Positions 9,881 through 21,054 of a DNA stretch of 64,000 bases are shown in pieces. A program made the translations under genes and the position numbers. The stretch lies in assembly GCF_019059575.1 (NCBI RefSeq), contig NW_024881519.1, positions 930,001-994,000 of the forward strand, given 5' to 3'. The notes beneath the pieces were generated by a model. That model did not search any database. It had not been told where the DNA came from and saw nothing but the letters and a program-made list of their open reading frames with translations. The DNA is from Amphibalanus amphitrite. Its lineage: Eukaryota; Arthropoda; Thecostraca; Balanomorpha; Balanidae. Each line of letters starts with the position of its first letter. Position 1 is the first letter of the stretch.

Positions 9881-10162
9881 GCCCTTAGTTTGTTGCTATC
9901 TTGACTACTTCGAAAGTTATTCGAGAAAAACTCTCTCCATATCTAGCGCCACCATTTTGACTTGTTTGTCCTCTGTGACGTCATCTTTGACCTGACCTGA
10001 AAATGACCTCAGTAAAAATTGTAGATCTTGTCCGTGCGTATCCGATGCCGTTTACTGCTTGTCGCTATCTTGCTTCGTTCTCGAGATCTCAGGGGGGGGG
10101 GGCGATCATCCCCCCTCCGTCGGTACTAAGTTGGCGCAGACACCCGTCGGTGCGCGTGTTAA

Positions 10163-10332
10163 AATAGACCCGTAACAATATTAGCTATTTTCACGATAGC
10201 CATCTGGTACACGTTTGGTGCATATTTGGTGCAGATTAAGTGCAAATTTGGTCAAAATAGGTTCCGTGTGTCTCTTAGTAGCTATCAGCTAGGGCTGCAC
10301 TAATTGCTTATATCCCTGCTTTGTCATAATGG
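10163..10332. other. Short degenerate repeats outside the TTAA element
   Basis: GGTGCA(A/G)ATTTGGTCAAA-like segments occur here and again after the MITE (about 10615-10650), suggesting the MITE split one repeat-bearing region. Confidence 0.4.
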
Positions 10333-10539
10333 CTACGTTTCCATGACACAAGCTAAGCCGATTTTGAAAAATGGATTTTCTCCATCATAGCATTTAGGCA
10401 TAATTTAAAAATGTAAATATAGGATTAGGTGCTAGCTAAAACCATATATACGCTCATTTTTTTGCATAAGGTAAATAGTTTCCGAGAAAAACGCACGTGA
10501 AATTTCGCTAAATCGATTTAACGTGTCATGGAAACGTAG
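10333..10539. mobile_element. Short MITE with 17-bp perfect TIRs
   Basis: CTACGTTTCCATGACAC (10333-10349) is matched exactly by its complement GTGTCATGGAAACGTAG (10523-10539). The 207-bp AT-rich body has no coding capacity. I find no convincing target duplication, so the superfamily is undecided. Confidence 0.7.
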
Positions 10540-12400
10540 TGATTATCAGAGAGTATCATCGATGAAAAAAACTGAAATAAATTCATAAAATAAAGATATT
10601 TGCTGTAAAAGAGATTAGGTGCAGATTTGGTCAAATTAGGTGCACTCGCCGGATAGCCCGTCGTGAAAAAGGCTAATGTCACACAAATGCGGCACGAGTG
10701 CCAATACGGATACGGTCGATTACACGCCATTATACGCTTTACACGTCGATTGCACGCTTTTCATTCTTAAAATAAAAAGTCGCAGTGCATTTAAAGGTAA
10801 AATATTTTTACCCCGACCGCCTCAGGCGATTACGTGCTGTCACCCACCTGGCCGCAGCTGCCTCTCCGTTTTTAAATGCGTCTTGCGGTGCAGTATCACC
10901 CCTGGTACGGACGGGTAGTGTCATATGGGGAGCGAGGTTAGTACTAGCATTCGCCACCTCAGCGACGAGGTGTCACTGCGAGCGGTGGCTCGTGCCTATA
11001 CGGGCGCTGGGAAAGGCTGGCATGGGGCACAGACACGTTTTAACGTAACACAAGTAAGTCACAGTAATCCAGAATTGGAGGATCAAAAGCATGCGATAGC
11101 CAGGGCTGGGAAAAATGCTGAATCTGCTACATACCAGATATTACGAGAAACTCTTATTAGCTACATTGCCACAAATGTTCCTCACATCATTTCTGCTAAA
11201 AAATGATTTTACAAGTCAATAGAAATTCTGGACAGAACTTTCCGCTACCATTTTCTATCTTTTCTCAAAGTGAGCTTTAAATGTTTTGATTTAGTTGGCT
11301 GCACGCACAAAAAAAGATACAGTTTCTTAATTCTGCCCCCTGTGAATGTTCTTTTTCTTATTTCTTACTCTTTGTAGGAAGCATACAAATACCAAAATAA
11401 GGTGCTGTGGGGTTTTCTCAGGGCAAGTTCCAGCACCCCCCGGAGCACCAGGAAGCTCCAGTGAGCCCTAGAATTTTCCTATCAGCATCCCAGCACCTTT
11501 AGGATTCAGAAGGTATTAGCCTACTCAGGCAGAAAGTATTTGGAAGAAATCAGGTTGATTTGGTTAATCAGTCTGGTCAACAATTTACAATCATTGTGCA
11601 TGCCGAACCCGCTGTACAAATGTTGCCAGTTGTCACCTATCAAGGTTAAGAGGTAACATAATAATTGAACATTAAAGAAGTAAATAAAATATTCTGTTCT
11701 GGGCGTTACTTGATCAATATTTCAATCAGATCTCACCTTCTGCGCAAACCCGATCATAAATCCCTAATATCTTCACATCTTGATCTTGCTTTGCGTGCTG
11801 GGCGGCTACCTTGCTCTTTAACTGGGTACTGCACGCCGCTATACGGACAGTTGTCATTACAGCACTTGAAATTAGGCCTGGAACATCCCACTTCCCTAAA
11901 CTAGAGACAAAATGAAAGATACACTGGCCGAAATGATGCAAAAACACTGTAGCGGGCTACATCTTTTCTATTAGTTTACTATTAGCTGTAAACTTTAAAT
12001 CCTGGCACGACCGACTACTGCCCGATCCGGACACGCTGGCCGCGTTCCGTAGAGACCCTTTCCTTTGTTTTCCCGTGTCCCACGTCCCTATCGACACCGG
12101 CCGCCCATAATTTAGAAAAGACAGCAGCACAGAGCGAGGTAACGCGGAAGAAAGAGACGCGGTGACCTAGCCGGTCACCATTCGTTACGGACGTCGTCAC
12201 TTGAGGGCAGCACCAACCGGAATGGAATATGATAAAGCCATGCAAGAATGCAGTTATGCATAAAAAATCGACTCAATACTGGACGTTGCACAAACCTGCA
12301 ATTCAGATCAACTTGATCACCAAGCAATCCGAAAGTCGCAATAGTTTTATCGCCTGACCCCACCATATAGCATTCCAGCAACGACCAGTGCAACAAGGAC
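10540..12400. other. Unassigned region with one dispersed repeat
   Basis: No gene can be supported. A 93-codon frame at 10925-11206 is open, but it overlaps two dispersed repeats (10750-10915 and 11065-11100), so it is likely transposon debris. The remainder has ordinary composition. Confidence 0.4.
10750..10915. repeat. Dispersed repeat, inverted copy at about 17190-17300
   Basis: The segment with TAAAATATTTTTACC, CGCCTCAGGCGATTACGTG and GTCACCCACCTGG reappears in reverse complement at about 17200-17290. The CGCCTGAGGCG core is itself palindromic. The copies are about 85% alike by eye. Confidence 0.65.
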
Positions 12401-12865
12401 GTTTTTAGAATATAGACTGTCTAAATGATATCCAGAGGAAGTCATTGCGCTAGCAGCTCATGAGCTCGGAAAGCAAGTCCTTGTGGCGGAGGAGCATCTG
12501 AACAAGAGGTACAGCACCTAGAGTACGAGTGAGTGAGCAAGTGTAACGGAAACTAGAGACAACATTACAAAGGATAAATGGTTGCGGGCTGCCTACTATA
12601 AACAAGCATTTCGATTTCAAGCCGCTTTATCAGAAACAAGCGCAGATCAACAATAACGGGCATCGTTCGCCGTTGAAGACTGGAACCGAAGAATTGTGCC
12701 ATCTAATGCCTATTCAAATGCTTTCACACATTTTGGAGAGGCCGTTGCAAATGCAAAACCGAGCACGCCCTCAAACCACCGCAGTAAGAAGACAAAGAAG
12801 TGCACCTGAATCGGAGCCAGCACCCGGAACCAGGTCAGGAGAGGGCGACGCCACCCCGACCCAAC

Positions 12866-12900
12866 TATAAAAAAGGGACCGCTTTACTTCGGGATCAGTT
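12866..12900 (+). promoter_or_regulatory. Candidate core promoter: TATA box and initiator
   Basis: TATAAAAAA starts at 12866 and the arthropod-type initiator TCAGTT at 12895. The first T of TATA lies 31 nt before the initiator A (12897), which is canonical spacing. The following GC-richer sequence has short AGACCG repeats and a GTGAGTG donor at 13161. The downstream segment has only short frames after its first ATGs, so if used it would be a 5'-UTR exon or a transposon promoter. Confidence 0.35.
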
Positions 12901-13160
12901 AGACCGGGGCAGTCAGACCGAGACAGTGAGACCGGGACGGGAGGACCGAGTCAGTGGGACCGCCGCATTCGCGTCGGGATCACCGCGCCCGAGAAGCCAT
13001 GCCGCCGGGAGACGGGCCAGTTCAGCCGCATCGCTGCAATCGTCCTGCTCCGGTTCTCTGCTAGTGCCTCGAAAGATGGAGACGCAGGACAGCAGCCGTC
13101 GACGAGAAAGGACGCACGTACAACTGCCGAGGTTGACGTGTCACACTCCAGCTGCTTAAT
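12897..13160 (+). other. Possible 5' non-coding exon
   Basis: The segment runs from the putative initiator to an AAT|GTGAGTG splice donor and is much more GC-rich than the sequence after it. Its first ATG (about 12999) opens a 17-codon frame and the next (about 13076) a 27-codon frame. No downstream exon is recognised in the window. Confidence 0.25.
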
Positions 13161-14104
13161 GTGAGTGTTCAATCTGAATGGTCGAAAGTCTGCTCTCCTT
13201 GATCCTTTCTCCCCCCCCCCCCTGGTTCACGCCTTGCCCGATCTCTCCAATGGTCGTTGCCAAGCTAATAGCAATTTGCTTTGATTTATACGGTCGGTCC
13301 AGGCAATTCTAGTTGTGGTCTCCACTCTCCGCGATCGCCAGAAATTATTGGTGCAAAGCTGTATTGCGGTTTTGTTCTTCGGGTCTTACTACCGGATATG
13401 CTGTGTTATAGGTGATCGAGGTTTAGCTAAAAATTCACGAGTGCGTATATGTCATTGTTAGGATCTCCAGCTTACCATTTGCAGACTTTAGGATTACAAT
13501 GGGATTCTCAGCGTGTTTATGTTCAACAGTGACGTTCAGTTGGGAGTTCAGAGCGTAGTTTCAGTCTCTTTTACAGTAATGTGAGCTGGTATTGCTGCGC
13601 CACAAAGCGGGTTAATAATGAAGCTGTTAGTTTCTGTGCGAACCTGTCAAAGACAAAGTTAACAAATTAACCGGTTAGGCGTAAGTCATATATTATTGGT
13701 ATTCTGTTGAATTAGCTTCTTGACTCGGAACATGAATCAGACTGTATTTAAATTCAACGTGTTTAATTTAGAATACATACTAAAGCTAAGAAACGTTCTG
13801 TTGTGGGCATAGTGGGAAGGGTCGAGCTCTTACAAATTTGGAAACGGGTGATTGGCCACAAGGTCGATAAGATCATCCGTCGAGATGTCATCAACGCTTT
13901 CCACTCGTGGTGTTTCGTGGAGTTCGCACTACAGTATAGACTATAGATGTTTACATTAGATACACACACACACACACCGAATACGAAGAGCACATATAGA
14001 AGAAGCACACGGTGTCTGATCGACCTTGGTCCAGCTGTTAATTCCGACGGGTGAAGCGGCGCGGCGGTGGGCCGCCCAGGTTTATCCCGGCGGCCGCTGG
14101 GCCT
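13161..14104. other. Unassigned AT-balanced sequence
   Basis: A C-run at 13210, a short (CA)n tract near 13965 and no recognisable gene or element. Confidence 0.3.
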
Positions 14105-14697
14105 CCGCGCCACCCGCCGGCCGCTGGGGGGGGGGGCATATAGTTGCCCCCCCCCCTTTACTTCTGCGACGCTATCGTCGCAACGCGAAGAGATAGAGAA
14201 GCGAAACTTTGCACACACCTTCCTGAATACCTAGCCGAGGTTGTGTCCAAATTTGGTGTCGATCCCATTTGAAATGACGTCACAGTGACGTCATAAGTGA
14301 AATTATAGATTTGCGACTCTCGTATTCCTCACGATACATCAGATATATGGGACCGAATATAAAGGGTCGATTATTGGTCAGAAACTAGATGGAAGTGTAG
14401 TCAGATGTTTTAGGATGACAGCAGGTGCTATCTAGTTCATTTACAGTTGAGTTTCATGCTCAGCGTCATCAGAAACGGTCCATATCGGAAAACGACAAAA
14501 CTTTATGACGTCACTGTGACGTCATCTTAGGTGCTACAACCACCAAACTTTCCTCAAACATTGCCTAGGTATTCATTTGAAGCTATGCCAAGTTTCACGT
14601 TCGTAGCTCATCAGATTTCGGAGATATTTCACAAAACGTAAAGGGGGGGGCAACTTTATGCCCCCCCCCCCCAGCGGCTCGTGGGTTATGAGCTGGG
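14105..14697. mobile_element. TTAA-type element with G/C-run hairpin ends and paired CRE motifs
   Basis: The left end reads GCCGCTGG, a G-run, CATATAGTTG, a C-run, then TTTAC. The right end is its complement: GTAAA, a G-run, CAACTTTATG, a C-run, then CAGCGGC. These form about 40-bp TIRs that are themselves hairpins. Inside each end lies a pair of palindromic TGACGTCA motifs spaced 11 bp (14275 and 14286; 14506 and 14517). The outermost TTAA appears mutated on both sides (GGGTTAT on the right), so boundaries are approximate. Confidence 0.6.
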
Positions 14698-16669
14698 CTG
14701 CAAATTCAGGTCAGAATTCAGCTGCTAAGGAATTAAATTACTCGAGGCATGCAATTGTGGAAACGAACGTGGTAAATTGTTCAAAGATGTTGGGTCATCA
14801 TTATGTCACTAGGTCGTCGTAATGTCGTGGTATTATCGAGCATAGCCATCAAATGACGTTTATCATGGGCAGTCCGGGCGTACTGTTTGCATCACTAGTC
14901 GCGGGACAGAGCTGGCGGCGGACAGGACGGTCCGTCGGCTCTCGGTCGTAATTTATGGGAGATTTATTGACGCAGATTATTTCAGACCAGGTAAACAATA
15001 TTAGTGAAATTGTTGGGGCTTATATTTTTAGCGAACCTGAATACTCGTGGTTTTGTGGTTGCTGGTAGCAAGTACTTCACCCGACAAAGATGGACGAAAA
15101 TTTAATGGCTCAAGATGATACATTTGATCTTTCTATCTGTCATATTCGAGTGGCTACAAGGTATATTGCAAGCTGACTATCTTAGATCAATAAGCCGGAG
15201 TCTAAATGAGGAGAGGGTTTGTTTGCCCGGCTCTTATGTCGGAATGTTGACTAGCATGACTTAGACACAGAACTTCCTGAGAAATTAGTCCAGACCGGTA
15301 ATGTAAGGTAAGGAGCACATCGTCTTTAGCAGAGCTATTCACGTTACCCACCGTGGTGATACCGCGGTTGTCGTTGGCTTCCCGCAGGATTATTTAGTGG
15401 GCAAAGGTAGGCAGGCTCAGAGGCATGAAACGGCGGATCCCAGCGGAAGTCAAGGATCCATCAGGAATGGTGGAGTGCTGGGTCACTGGTAAGTCATCCA
15501 CAGGTGGTGCAGGAAGCCGTACGTCCCAGGAAGTCATCATACTTATCTGCATCTTGATCATCGGCATGAGCCAGGAGTTTCCGGCCACATCCGGTGATGG
15601 ACAGCCTCTGGGGGACCGGGAGAGTCCCCCCTCGGAGTTCGTGAGTCCTGGTAACGTAAGACCCACGGAACCAGATGAGTTCCAAGCAGATAGTTCCAGG
15701 ACGTGGATACGTGAACTATGGTCCCAGGACGTCAACGGTAAGTTCCAGGACGTGGACCGGAGGGAGCGCGAGGCCTAGCGCTCTCTCAAAAGGGAAACCA
15801 GCCGGGTGTAATTCGCGAATTCGCATCATAAGTCTATTGGACGTGTTGTGGATCCGACTAAATTACAAAGGTGAATAATTATCTGCATGCAATACTGGAC
15901 GGCCCTGTGGCTTGGCCACCGGTTAGCGGGAGCACACATGGATTCTTAAGAGAGACATTTATCTCGCCGGGGAGGTTATTGTTGCCAGACACCTAACACT
16001 ATCGGAGGGATTTCGAGGGGCACTAAATAAATTTTGGTGAATAAATGAAGAGCGCTTGTATGTGAGAATGTGAGTGCGTATCATAAAAGAATGAATCTTA
16101 GATTAAGGCCGATAGGAGTTAAGTGCAGCTCGGTTAGGACAGTCACGACAATGATTCTCGAGGGCACTTAAATTCAGCTACGCTAATACGATATAAGTGG
16201 GCAAATTTGAAAAGGGTAGAGTAGACCAGTGATGATGAATTGGTGACTGGACAAACGACCATCCAGTAAATCAAGTTTAACGCCAACAAATGGCTTGGCA
16301 GTGATCATTAAGACCCCAACTGCCTTATCCGGCCCTTCTCTCACTGTGTCGATTACCCACGGGTTGGAATCTGTCCATCCTGCCCGAGCAGTGAAGTTAC
16401 CGAGTCGACGTCTATACAATGCGATGATGATCAAGCCTCAAAATGAAAGCATCTCCCATCAGATGCATTTGTATGCCGGGTGGGCTTCCAGAAATCAACT
16501 TTACTTACGCACACACTTCCAGTCTCCAACAGCACAATTCCAGCGCTTCACACTGGCACCAAAATCCCACTGCTAACAGACCCCACCCAGAAAGTCCCCC
16601 CCGGAAAACAACTCCACCCCCCCACTCCACCGCACCCCTGTTCAGTCCCCCGGGCTACAACACCCAGAA
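14698..16669. other. Unassigned sequence
   Basis: A 117-codon frame at 15425-15778 is open on the plus strand and overlapped by frames on the other strand. Its sequence has GTAAGT-like donors and repeated TTCCAGGACGTGGA but no recognisable domain. I see no firm gene or element here. Confidence 0.3.
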
Positions 16670-16825
16670 ACACTTATTTGCATAGATGTCAAAATCAAAC
16701 ACAAATTTCTTTGCGATGAAGTAATTGCTGGAGAAACGGTTTTCACGGCTCTGATTTTCAAAGAACGCCCATCAAGATGGCTATCTCAACTCAATTCTAA
16801 TGTTAAGGTGGGACAGTCCCTTTAA
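16670..16825. mobile_element. Right part of a TTAA MITE (AGGGACTGTCCCACC family)
   Basis: The segment ends GGTGGGACAGTCCCT followed by TTAA (16822-16825). It shares GGCTATCTCAACTCAA just inside the end with the complete MITE at 48992-49488. The left end is not found, so this is a partial copy. Confidence 0.6.
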
Positions 16826-16834
16826 CAACTACTT

Positions 16835-17026
16835 AGGCATTCTATAGAATGCCTGAGCAACCAGGCATTCTATAGAATGCCTAGTCATTCTATAGAATCC
16901 CTAAGTGGTCAGGGATTCTATAGAATGCCTAGGGATTCTATAGAATGCCTGGTGGGTCAGGCATTCTATAGAATACCTAGGGATTCTATAGAATGCCTGG
17001 GCGGTCAGGCATTCTATAGAATGCCT
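16835..17026. repeat. Array of eight perfect palindromes, core TTCTATAGAA
   Basis: AGGCATTCTATAGAATGCCT is a 20-bp perfect palindrome. Eight copies of the TTCTATAGAA core follow each other in 192 bp, the outermost at 16835-16854 and 17007-17026. Some outer bases vary (AGGGATT...). Spacers hold CTGAGCAACC, GTGGTC, GGTGGGTC and GGGCGGTC. No coding role or CRISPR-like spacer diversity is seen. Confidence 0.9.
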
Positions 17027-17906
17027 GATTCCACACATTGCCTGTAACAGATATATTGAAAGACAATATTGTCAAAAATGTTTTTTTAGGACTCTGTTGA
17101 TGGTATTTCAACTCGATTGGTACCACTTTATTCGCCATGACGTCTTTTATTTTCATGGCCATCACTACATCCCCCAATTACGGAACGGCTGTGCGTGGGG
17201 TGAGACCAGGTGGGTGACGGCACGTGATCGCCTGAGGCGGTGGGGGGTAAAAATATTTTCATCATTTAATGCTCAATGCAATCGCTGCGACTTTTTACAA
17301 GACCTTCCCCTCGTCGTTGTTCCTTGCTTTCAACGACTGGTCCCCGAGTGATAACTATCCTCACGCCAGATAGGATGAATGGAGCTAGCAATTAAGCCCA
17401 AAAAAGACATCAAAAATGTTACAAAACACTTCTTTTGAAGGAGATGAATTGAATGGTTTTGGAGCCTCACGAAACATGTTTCAGATATGACGCGTAAAAC
17501 AAACTGACGCATAAAGACTGTGTTCAAAAGTGTGAGCGGCAGCTCCGCAAGCACTTGTTGACAAATGAAAATCGTAGGTTTTGCTCGGTCGCCATAGCAA
17601 CAGGCAAGCGTCAAAAATTTCGAACACTATCTGAGTGCGCCAAGTTCGACTACAACGAGGACGATGTGTGATGCTTTCCAGCTGATTAAATTAATGAAAC
17701 GCGAATAAATTCAATTTTTGTTTGAGATTGCGAGTAAAATATGCTTGTTGATTTCACTTATCATTGAATTAGTTTTTGTATATAAAATAAGTACAAACGC
17801 CTCCAAGCAAGCAATAAATCAAGGCTTATGAAAATCGTGAGTAGGGTTGGGAAAAGCAGAAAAAGGATCACGTGACTGGCGTCCCAACCTTATCTGTAAG
17901 AATCTT
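17027..17906. other. Unassigned sequence with the inverted dispersed repeat
   Basis: It contains the reverse copy of the 10750 repeat (17190-17300) and otherwise ordinary AT-rich DNA. No gene is recognised. Confidence 0.35.
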
Positions 17907-18115
17907 GGGTGAGACTAAATGCTTACTTCGAAATCTAAGCTGCGTAGCGGCATTGACGGTTATGTATGTGCGGCGTGTATGCCGCATGAGTAGTAAGCGG
18001 CGACCACTAAATCAAAGACTCAAACGCTCCGACCGGTTTTCAATGAATACCTAACACTGCATACCAAAAATGCCAACCGCTCTCGTCGTAAGATATTTAG
18101 CTTTACTTAAATAAC
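17907..18115. repeat. Long inverted repeat, left arm
   Basis: About 200 bp from GGGTGAGACTAAATGC inward is matched in reverse complement at 20039-20228 with roughly 85% identity by eye. The arms bracket 1.9 kb that contains a complete TTAA element. The outer edges carry no clear duplication, so this may be a long-TIR transposon or an inverted duplication. Confidence 0.75.
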
Positions 18116-18188
18116 AACACTAGGTTAGGTTTAAATAACTAGGTTATCTACATAATCATTTTAAACCAAATTAATAGGTACTTTCAAC

Positions 18189-19078
18189 TTAACCCTCGCC
18201 GGCACAGGGGGGGATGCAATGTAAAACCAGGGGGATGGTTTTTCGCAAATAACTCGCGTAAAAAGCGGCCGATCGCAACAAAACTTCCAGTATCCTCGCA
18301 TTGATCAATTTTACACCAACCCTGAAAATTTCATGACCCTGACCCAAATGACCTTTGACCTGTGACCTACTTTACGAGACCATGTTTGGCCGAAGTCGCG
18401 ATTCGGCGGATGTCGGCTCGCATTAGCCGCGCGTTTGCAAGCTTTTCGTGGTTTCAAACGTTCAAACATGTGAGTTGATGTTGCTCCCATGCATTAGGGT
18501 GGATGTCAAGGTCACCTGAAGGTCAGATCAGGTCATTGACCTTTGGTGACCTCAGTTCACTTTTTGAGTTTTACATGTTTCTAGGCTAGTTTTTAGAGCT
18601 GATTTCGAATTTAGCAACCATTTTAACATTTACGAAGTAGTTTTGGTGTCTTCGTAACATGTTACGAAGCTGCAGAAGTGGTTGACACGTATTACGAATA
18701 CCCGTCACGACCCCTACCGGTTGATCTGACCTGACCTGACCCGACCTGGTCTAAATGCTTGAAGACATCATTTCTGATCAAAACTAACCCGATATTCGTG
18801 ATCAGCACCCCGGAAAACCCCACGGCAGCCACACTTTACGACTTTCTAACAGGTCCCAATTTTCCCGATTTCCTTGCCATTGACCTGACCTGGAAGGTCA
18901 CCCGATGACCTAGGACCTTAAAATTGGATATCATCGGCTTCCTCTCGTGACGGGCAGCACGCTGGTTTTTCCGCAAATCTCTAGCTCGATCAGAGGCCAA
19001 ACGCGAGGGGGGGGGGGGTCGTACCCCCCCCCTTGTGCCGTCGAAGGACGCAAAATGGCCTGTGCCGGCGAGGGTTAA
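18189..19078 (+). mobile_element. Complete TTAA element (CCCTCGCCGGCACAGG family)
   Basis: TTAACCCTCGCCGGCACAGG at the left is matched by CCTGTGCCGGCGAGGGTTAA at the right, with TTAA at 18189-18192 and 19075-19078. The body carries the family's TTTTTCGCAAATAACTCGCG segment after the left end. Other marks are DR1-type TGACCTTTGACCT (18349-18361), the palindrome CTTCGTAACATGTTACGAAG (about 18652) and runs of TGACC. A G-run/C-run hairpin (about 19003-19033) precedes the right TIR. There is no transposase; it is about 0.9 kb, a MITE-like derivative. Other copies start near 25085, 30004, 34345 (reversed) and 36739. Confidence 0.85.
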
Positions 19079-19170
19079 TTGGGTATCATCGGCTTCCTTT
19101 CGTCACGGGCAACACGCTCGTTCTTTCCGCGAAGCTCTAGCTCGATCAGGGGCCAAATGGCAAGGAGGGG
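19079..19170 (+). mobile_element. Fragment of the same TTAA family
   Basis: Directly after the complete copy, the segment starting TTGGGTATCATCGGCTTCC repeats the region that normally precedes the right-end hairpin. It is a fragment of another member adjoining the complete one. Confidence 0.6.
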
Positions 19171-20038
19171 TCCGATAGCAAGGTGGTGGTCTGTATATAT
19201 TTGAAGAGACCGTATTAAGGTCTTGATAACGTCGCCGTTGCCGACGCTGCCGTCGCGCCGGCCGCGTTGCCGTCTTGGTGCCTGGGGCCGGCTTCGCCGC
19301 GCGCGTCGTTGGCGGCATCGGTATCTATGTTCAGCTGACACTTAATAGCATACCCCGATTGTTAAGACACTAGTCGCGCGGCCATTTATGTGTGCAGCCG
19401 CTGACCATCTGTGTGGGTAGCCGCTGCAGCCGCTGACCATGTGATCTGGACGGTGCCAAACATCTAAATGTTGAGTGTGGCATGGCATCGGGCCGGACGG
19501 CGATGTTTGTCTGTGTTTTTTTTTTCTTTCGCAGAAGGGATGGGAGAGGAGGGATTGTAAGAGCACGGGGACTAGCTGCTTTTTTGTTTTGATCTGAGTT
19601 GCGTGCCTTGCCTCTTTATGAAGGTTTCATGTCTGTGTGAAATGAATGTTGTGAAAAAAAAGGAGGGGTCCGATGGACCCCCCCCCCCTTATACGTTCGC
19701 GACTGGAAAAACACCAATACGGGCGAGGGTTCAGGAGGGAAGAGAGTCGGTGACGGTCAGGGGCACTGCTAACAGAGCACCATAAGCCGGTGACCGGGCT
19801 GACATACCATGTTTTGATAGCATGACTGAAACAGACTTTTTTGGGTAGCCAGGAAATCGCATGCGAGAGCCTATTCAAATTATTACATCGGCCTTTACAT
19901 GCACCAGTCGCATACAGGTACGGGATTTAGCATACGATTTCCAGACAATCGAAAGACTGTTTGGACCCAGCAAAGGAAGGAATGAGTGAGTTAAGTTGAA
20001 AGTATTAATTTGGTTCAAAATGATGATGTAGATAAGAT
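19171..20038. other. Unassigned, with a decayed TTAA-element end
   Basis: At about 19660-19737 a GGGTCCGATGGACCC hairpin is followed by GCGAGGGTTCA, a degraded right terminus. AGCCGCTGACCATSTG-like direct repeats occur near 19400-19440. No gene is seen. Confidence 0.4.
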
Positions 20039-20228
20039 GGTTATTTAAATCTTATGACGAGAGCGATTGACATTTTTGGTACGCAGTGTTATTCATTGAA
20101 AACCGGTCGGAGCGTTTGAGTCTTTAATTTAGTGGTCGTCGCTTACTAATCGTTCGGCATACACGCCGCACATAACCGCCAATGCCGCAACGCAGCTTAG
20201 ATTTCGAAGTAAGCATTTAGTCTCACCC
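20039..20228. repeat. Long inverted repeat, right arm
   Basis: Reverse complement of 17907-18115. The shared landmarks are AACCGGTCGGAGCGTTTGAG, GTGGTCGTCGCTTACTA and TTTCGAAGTAAGCATTTAG. Confidence 0.75.
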
Positions 20229-21054
20229 CTGTGCGTGCGGCCCGGGTGTTCCGTTATTACGGAAGGTGCCCAGCCGCTGGCCGCGCTGACAACGCTACAC
20301 AGCGCTCCAATGGGGTCGCTTCATCACGTGATTACAGCGCCGTCAGCGACCCGCTGATCCTTGCAATCGTCTCCCAGAGGGGGGGGGGAGGAGGAGGATA
20401 ATCAGCTAAACGGTTCAAGATAATTACGTGCGCGGTGCGGGCATCAAAATATCATAGATAATTGAAATGGCTAGAGGTGCAGTTAACTATAGTTCAGTCG
20501 ATGACAGATAAGACCACCACTAGCTCTTTGATTGGACCCTATTGTTGATGCCTGGCGACGTGCGAGCTCGAGTATAGAGTGAAGTGTAGGTATGAATCCC
20601 TAGCAGCCTAGGACGGAAGGGTGCAGTATCGAAAATCTCATAGCCATTTGTCTTGGCTAAAGGTCCTGTGGACATAAAGCATTTCTGATTATGATAAAGA
20701 TACTTAACAGTCAGGTGAACATTAGACTGGTGATCGTGTCTCAGCCAGCCCGCACGCCACTGAGCGCTAAGTTATTACGCCGAAACAGTGTTATACTGAA
20801 ACTTCTCTCTATGCTAGACAGTGCAACATAATAACGTGTAGTTTTCAAAATATTATAGCAAATTTATGTATCAAGACGTGCTGTAACCTACATTGCATTC
20901 ACTGAACGGTAAGGCTAGAGCAAGCCCTTTGTTTTCACACTATTTTTTTGTGTCTGGTGTCGTGCGCATACTCGTAGTTGTAAAGTGCAGGGTAAAACTC
21001 AGTAGCTGCTTACGTTTTATCGGCACTGCCTGACATTAGATCGGTATAGATTCG
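20229..21054. other. Unassigned sequence
   Basis: A short GGGGGGGGGAGGAGGAGG tract lies at about 20380. I recognise no gene or element. Confidence 0.3.

Larger units (their letters stand above)
4375..10162 (+). mobile_element. TTAA-flanked DNA transposon (piggyBac-like ends), split by a hAT
   Basis: TTAA occurs at both ends (4375-4378 and 10159-10162), followed by 17-bp inverted ends that differ at one base: TTAACTCGCGCACCGACGGG on the left and, on the complement of the right end, TTAACACGCGCACCGACGGG. A C-run lies inside the left end (about 4413). A G-run/C-run hairpin lies inside the right end (10088-10125), just after a CGAGATCTC stretch shared with other members. Removing the hAT leaves about 1.0 kb with AGGTCA-type repeats and no transposase, so this is non-autonomous. 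TTAA targets are known for piggyBac and Kolobok elements; TIRs beginning CCCT/CTC slightly favour piggyBac. Confidence 0.75.

Noticed and set aside
12420..12515. Metalloprotease-like peptide (A-A-H-E-L-G-K) resembling the H-E-L-G-H of CAAX proteases
   Set aside because: Only about 30 codons between stops, the second zinc His is absent, and no neighbouring exons were found.
12541..12655. 37-codon frame containing F-R-F-Q-A-A-L, slightly like histone H3
   Set aside because: The match is a few residues only; the rest does not fit and no histone signals follow.
16835..17026. CRISPR array
   Set aside because: Repeats are palindromic with 4-16 bp low-diversity spacers, in a eukaryotic context with no cas genes.
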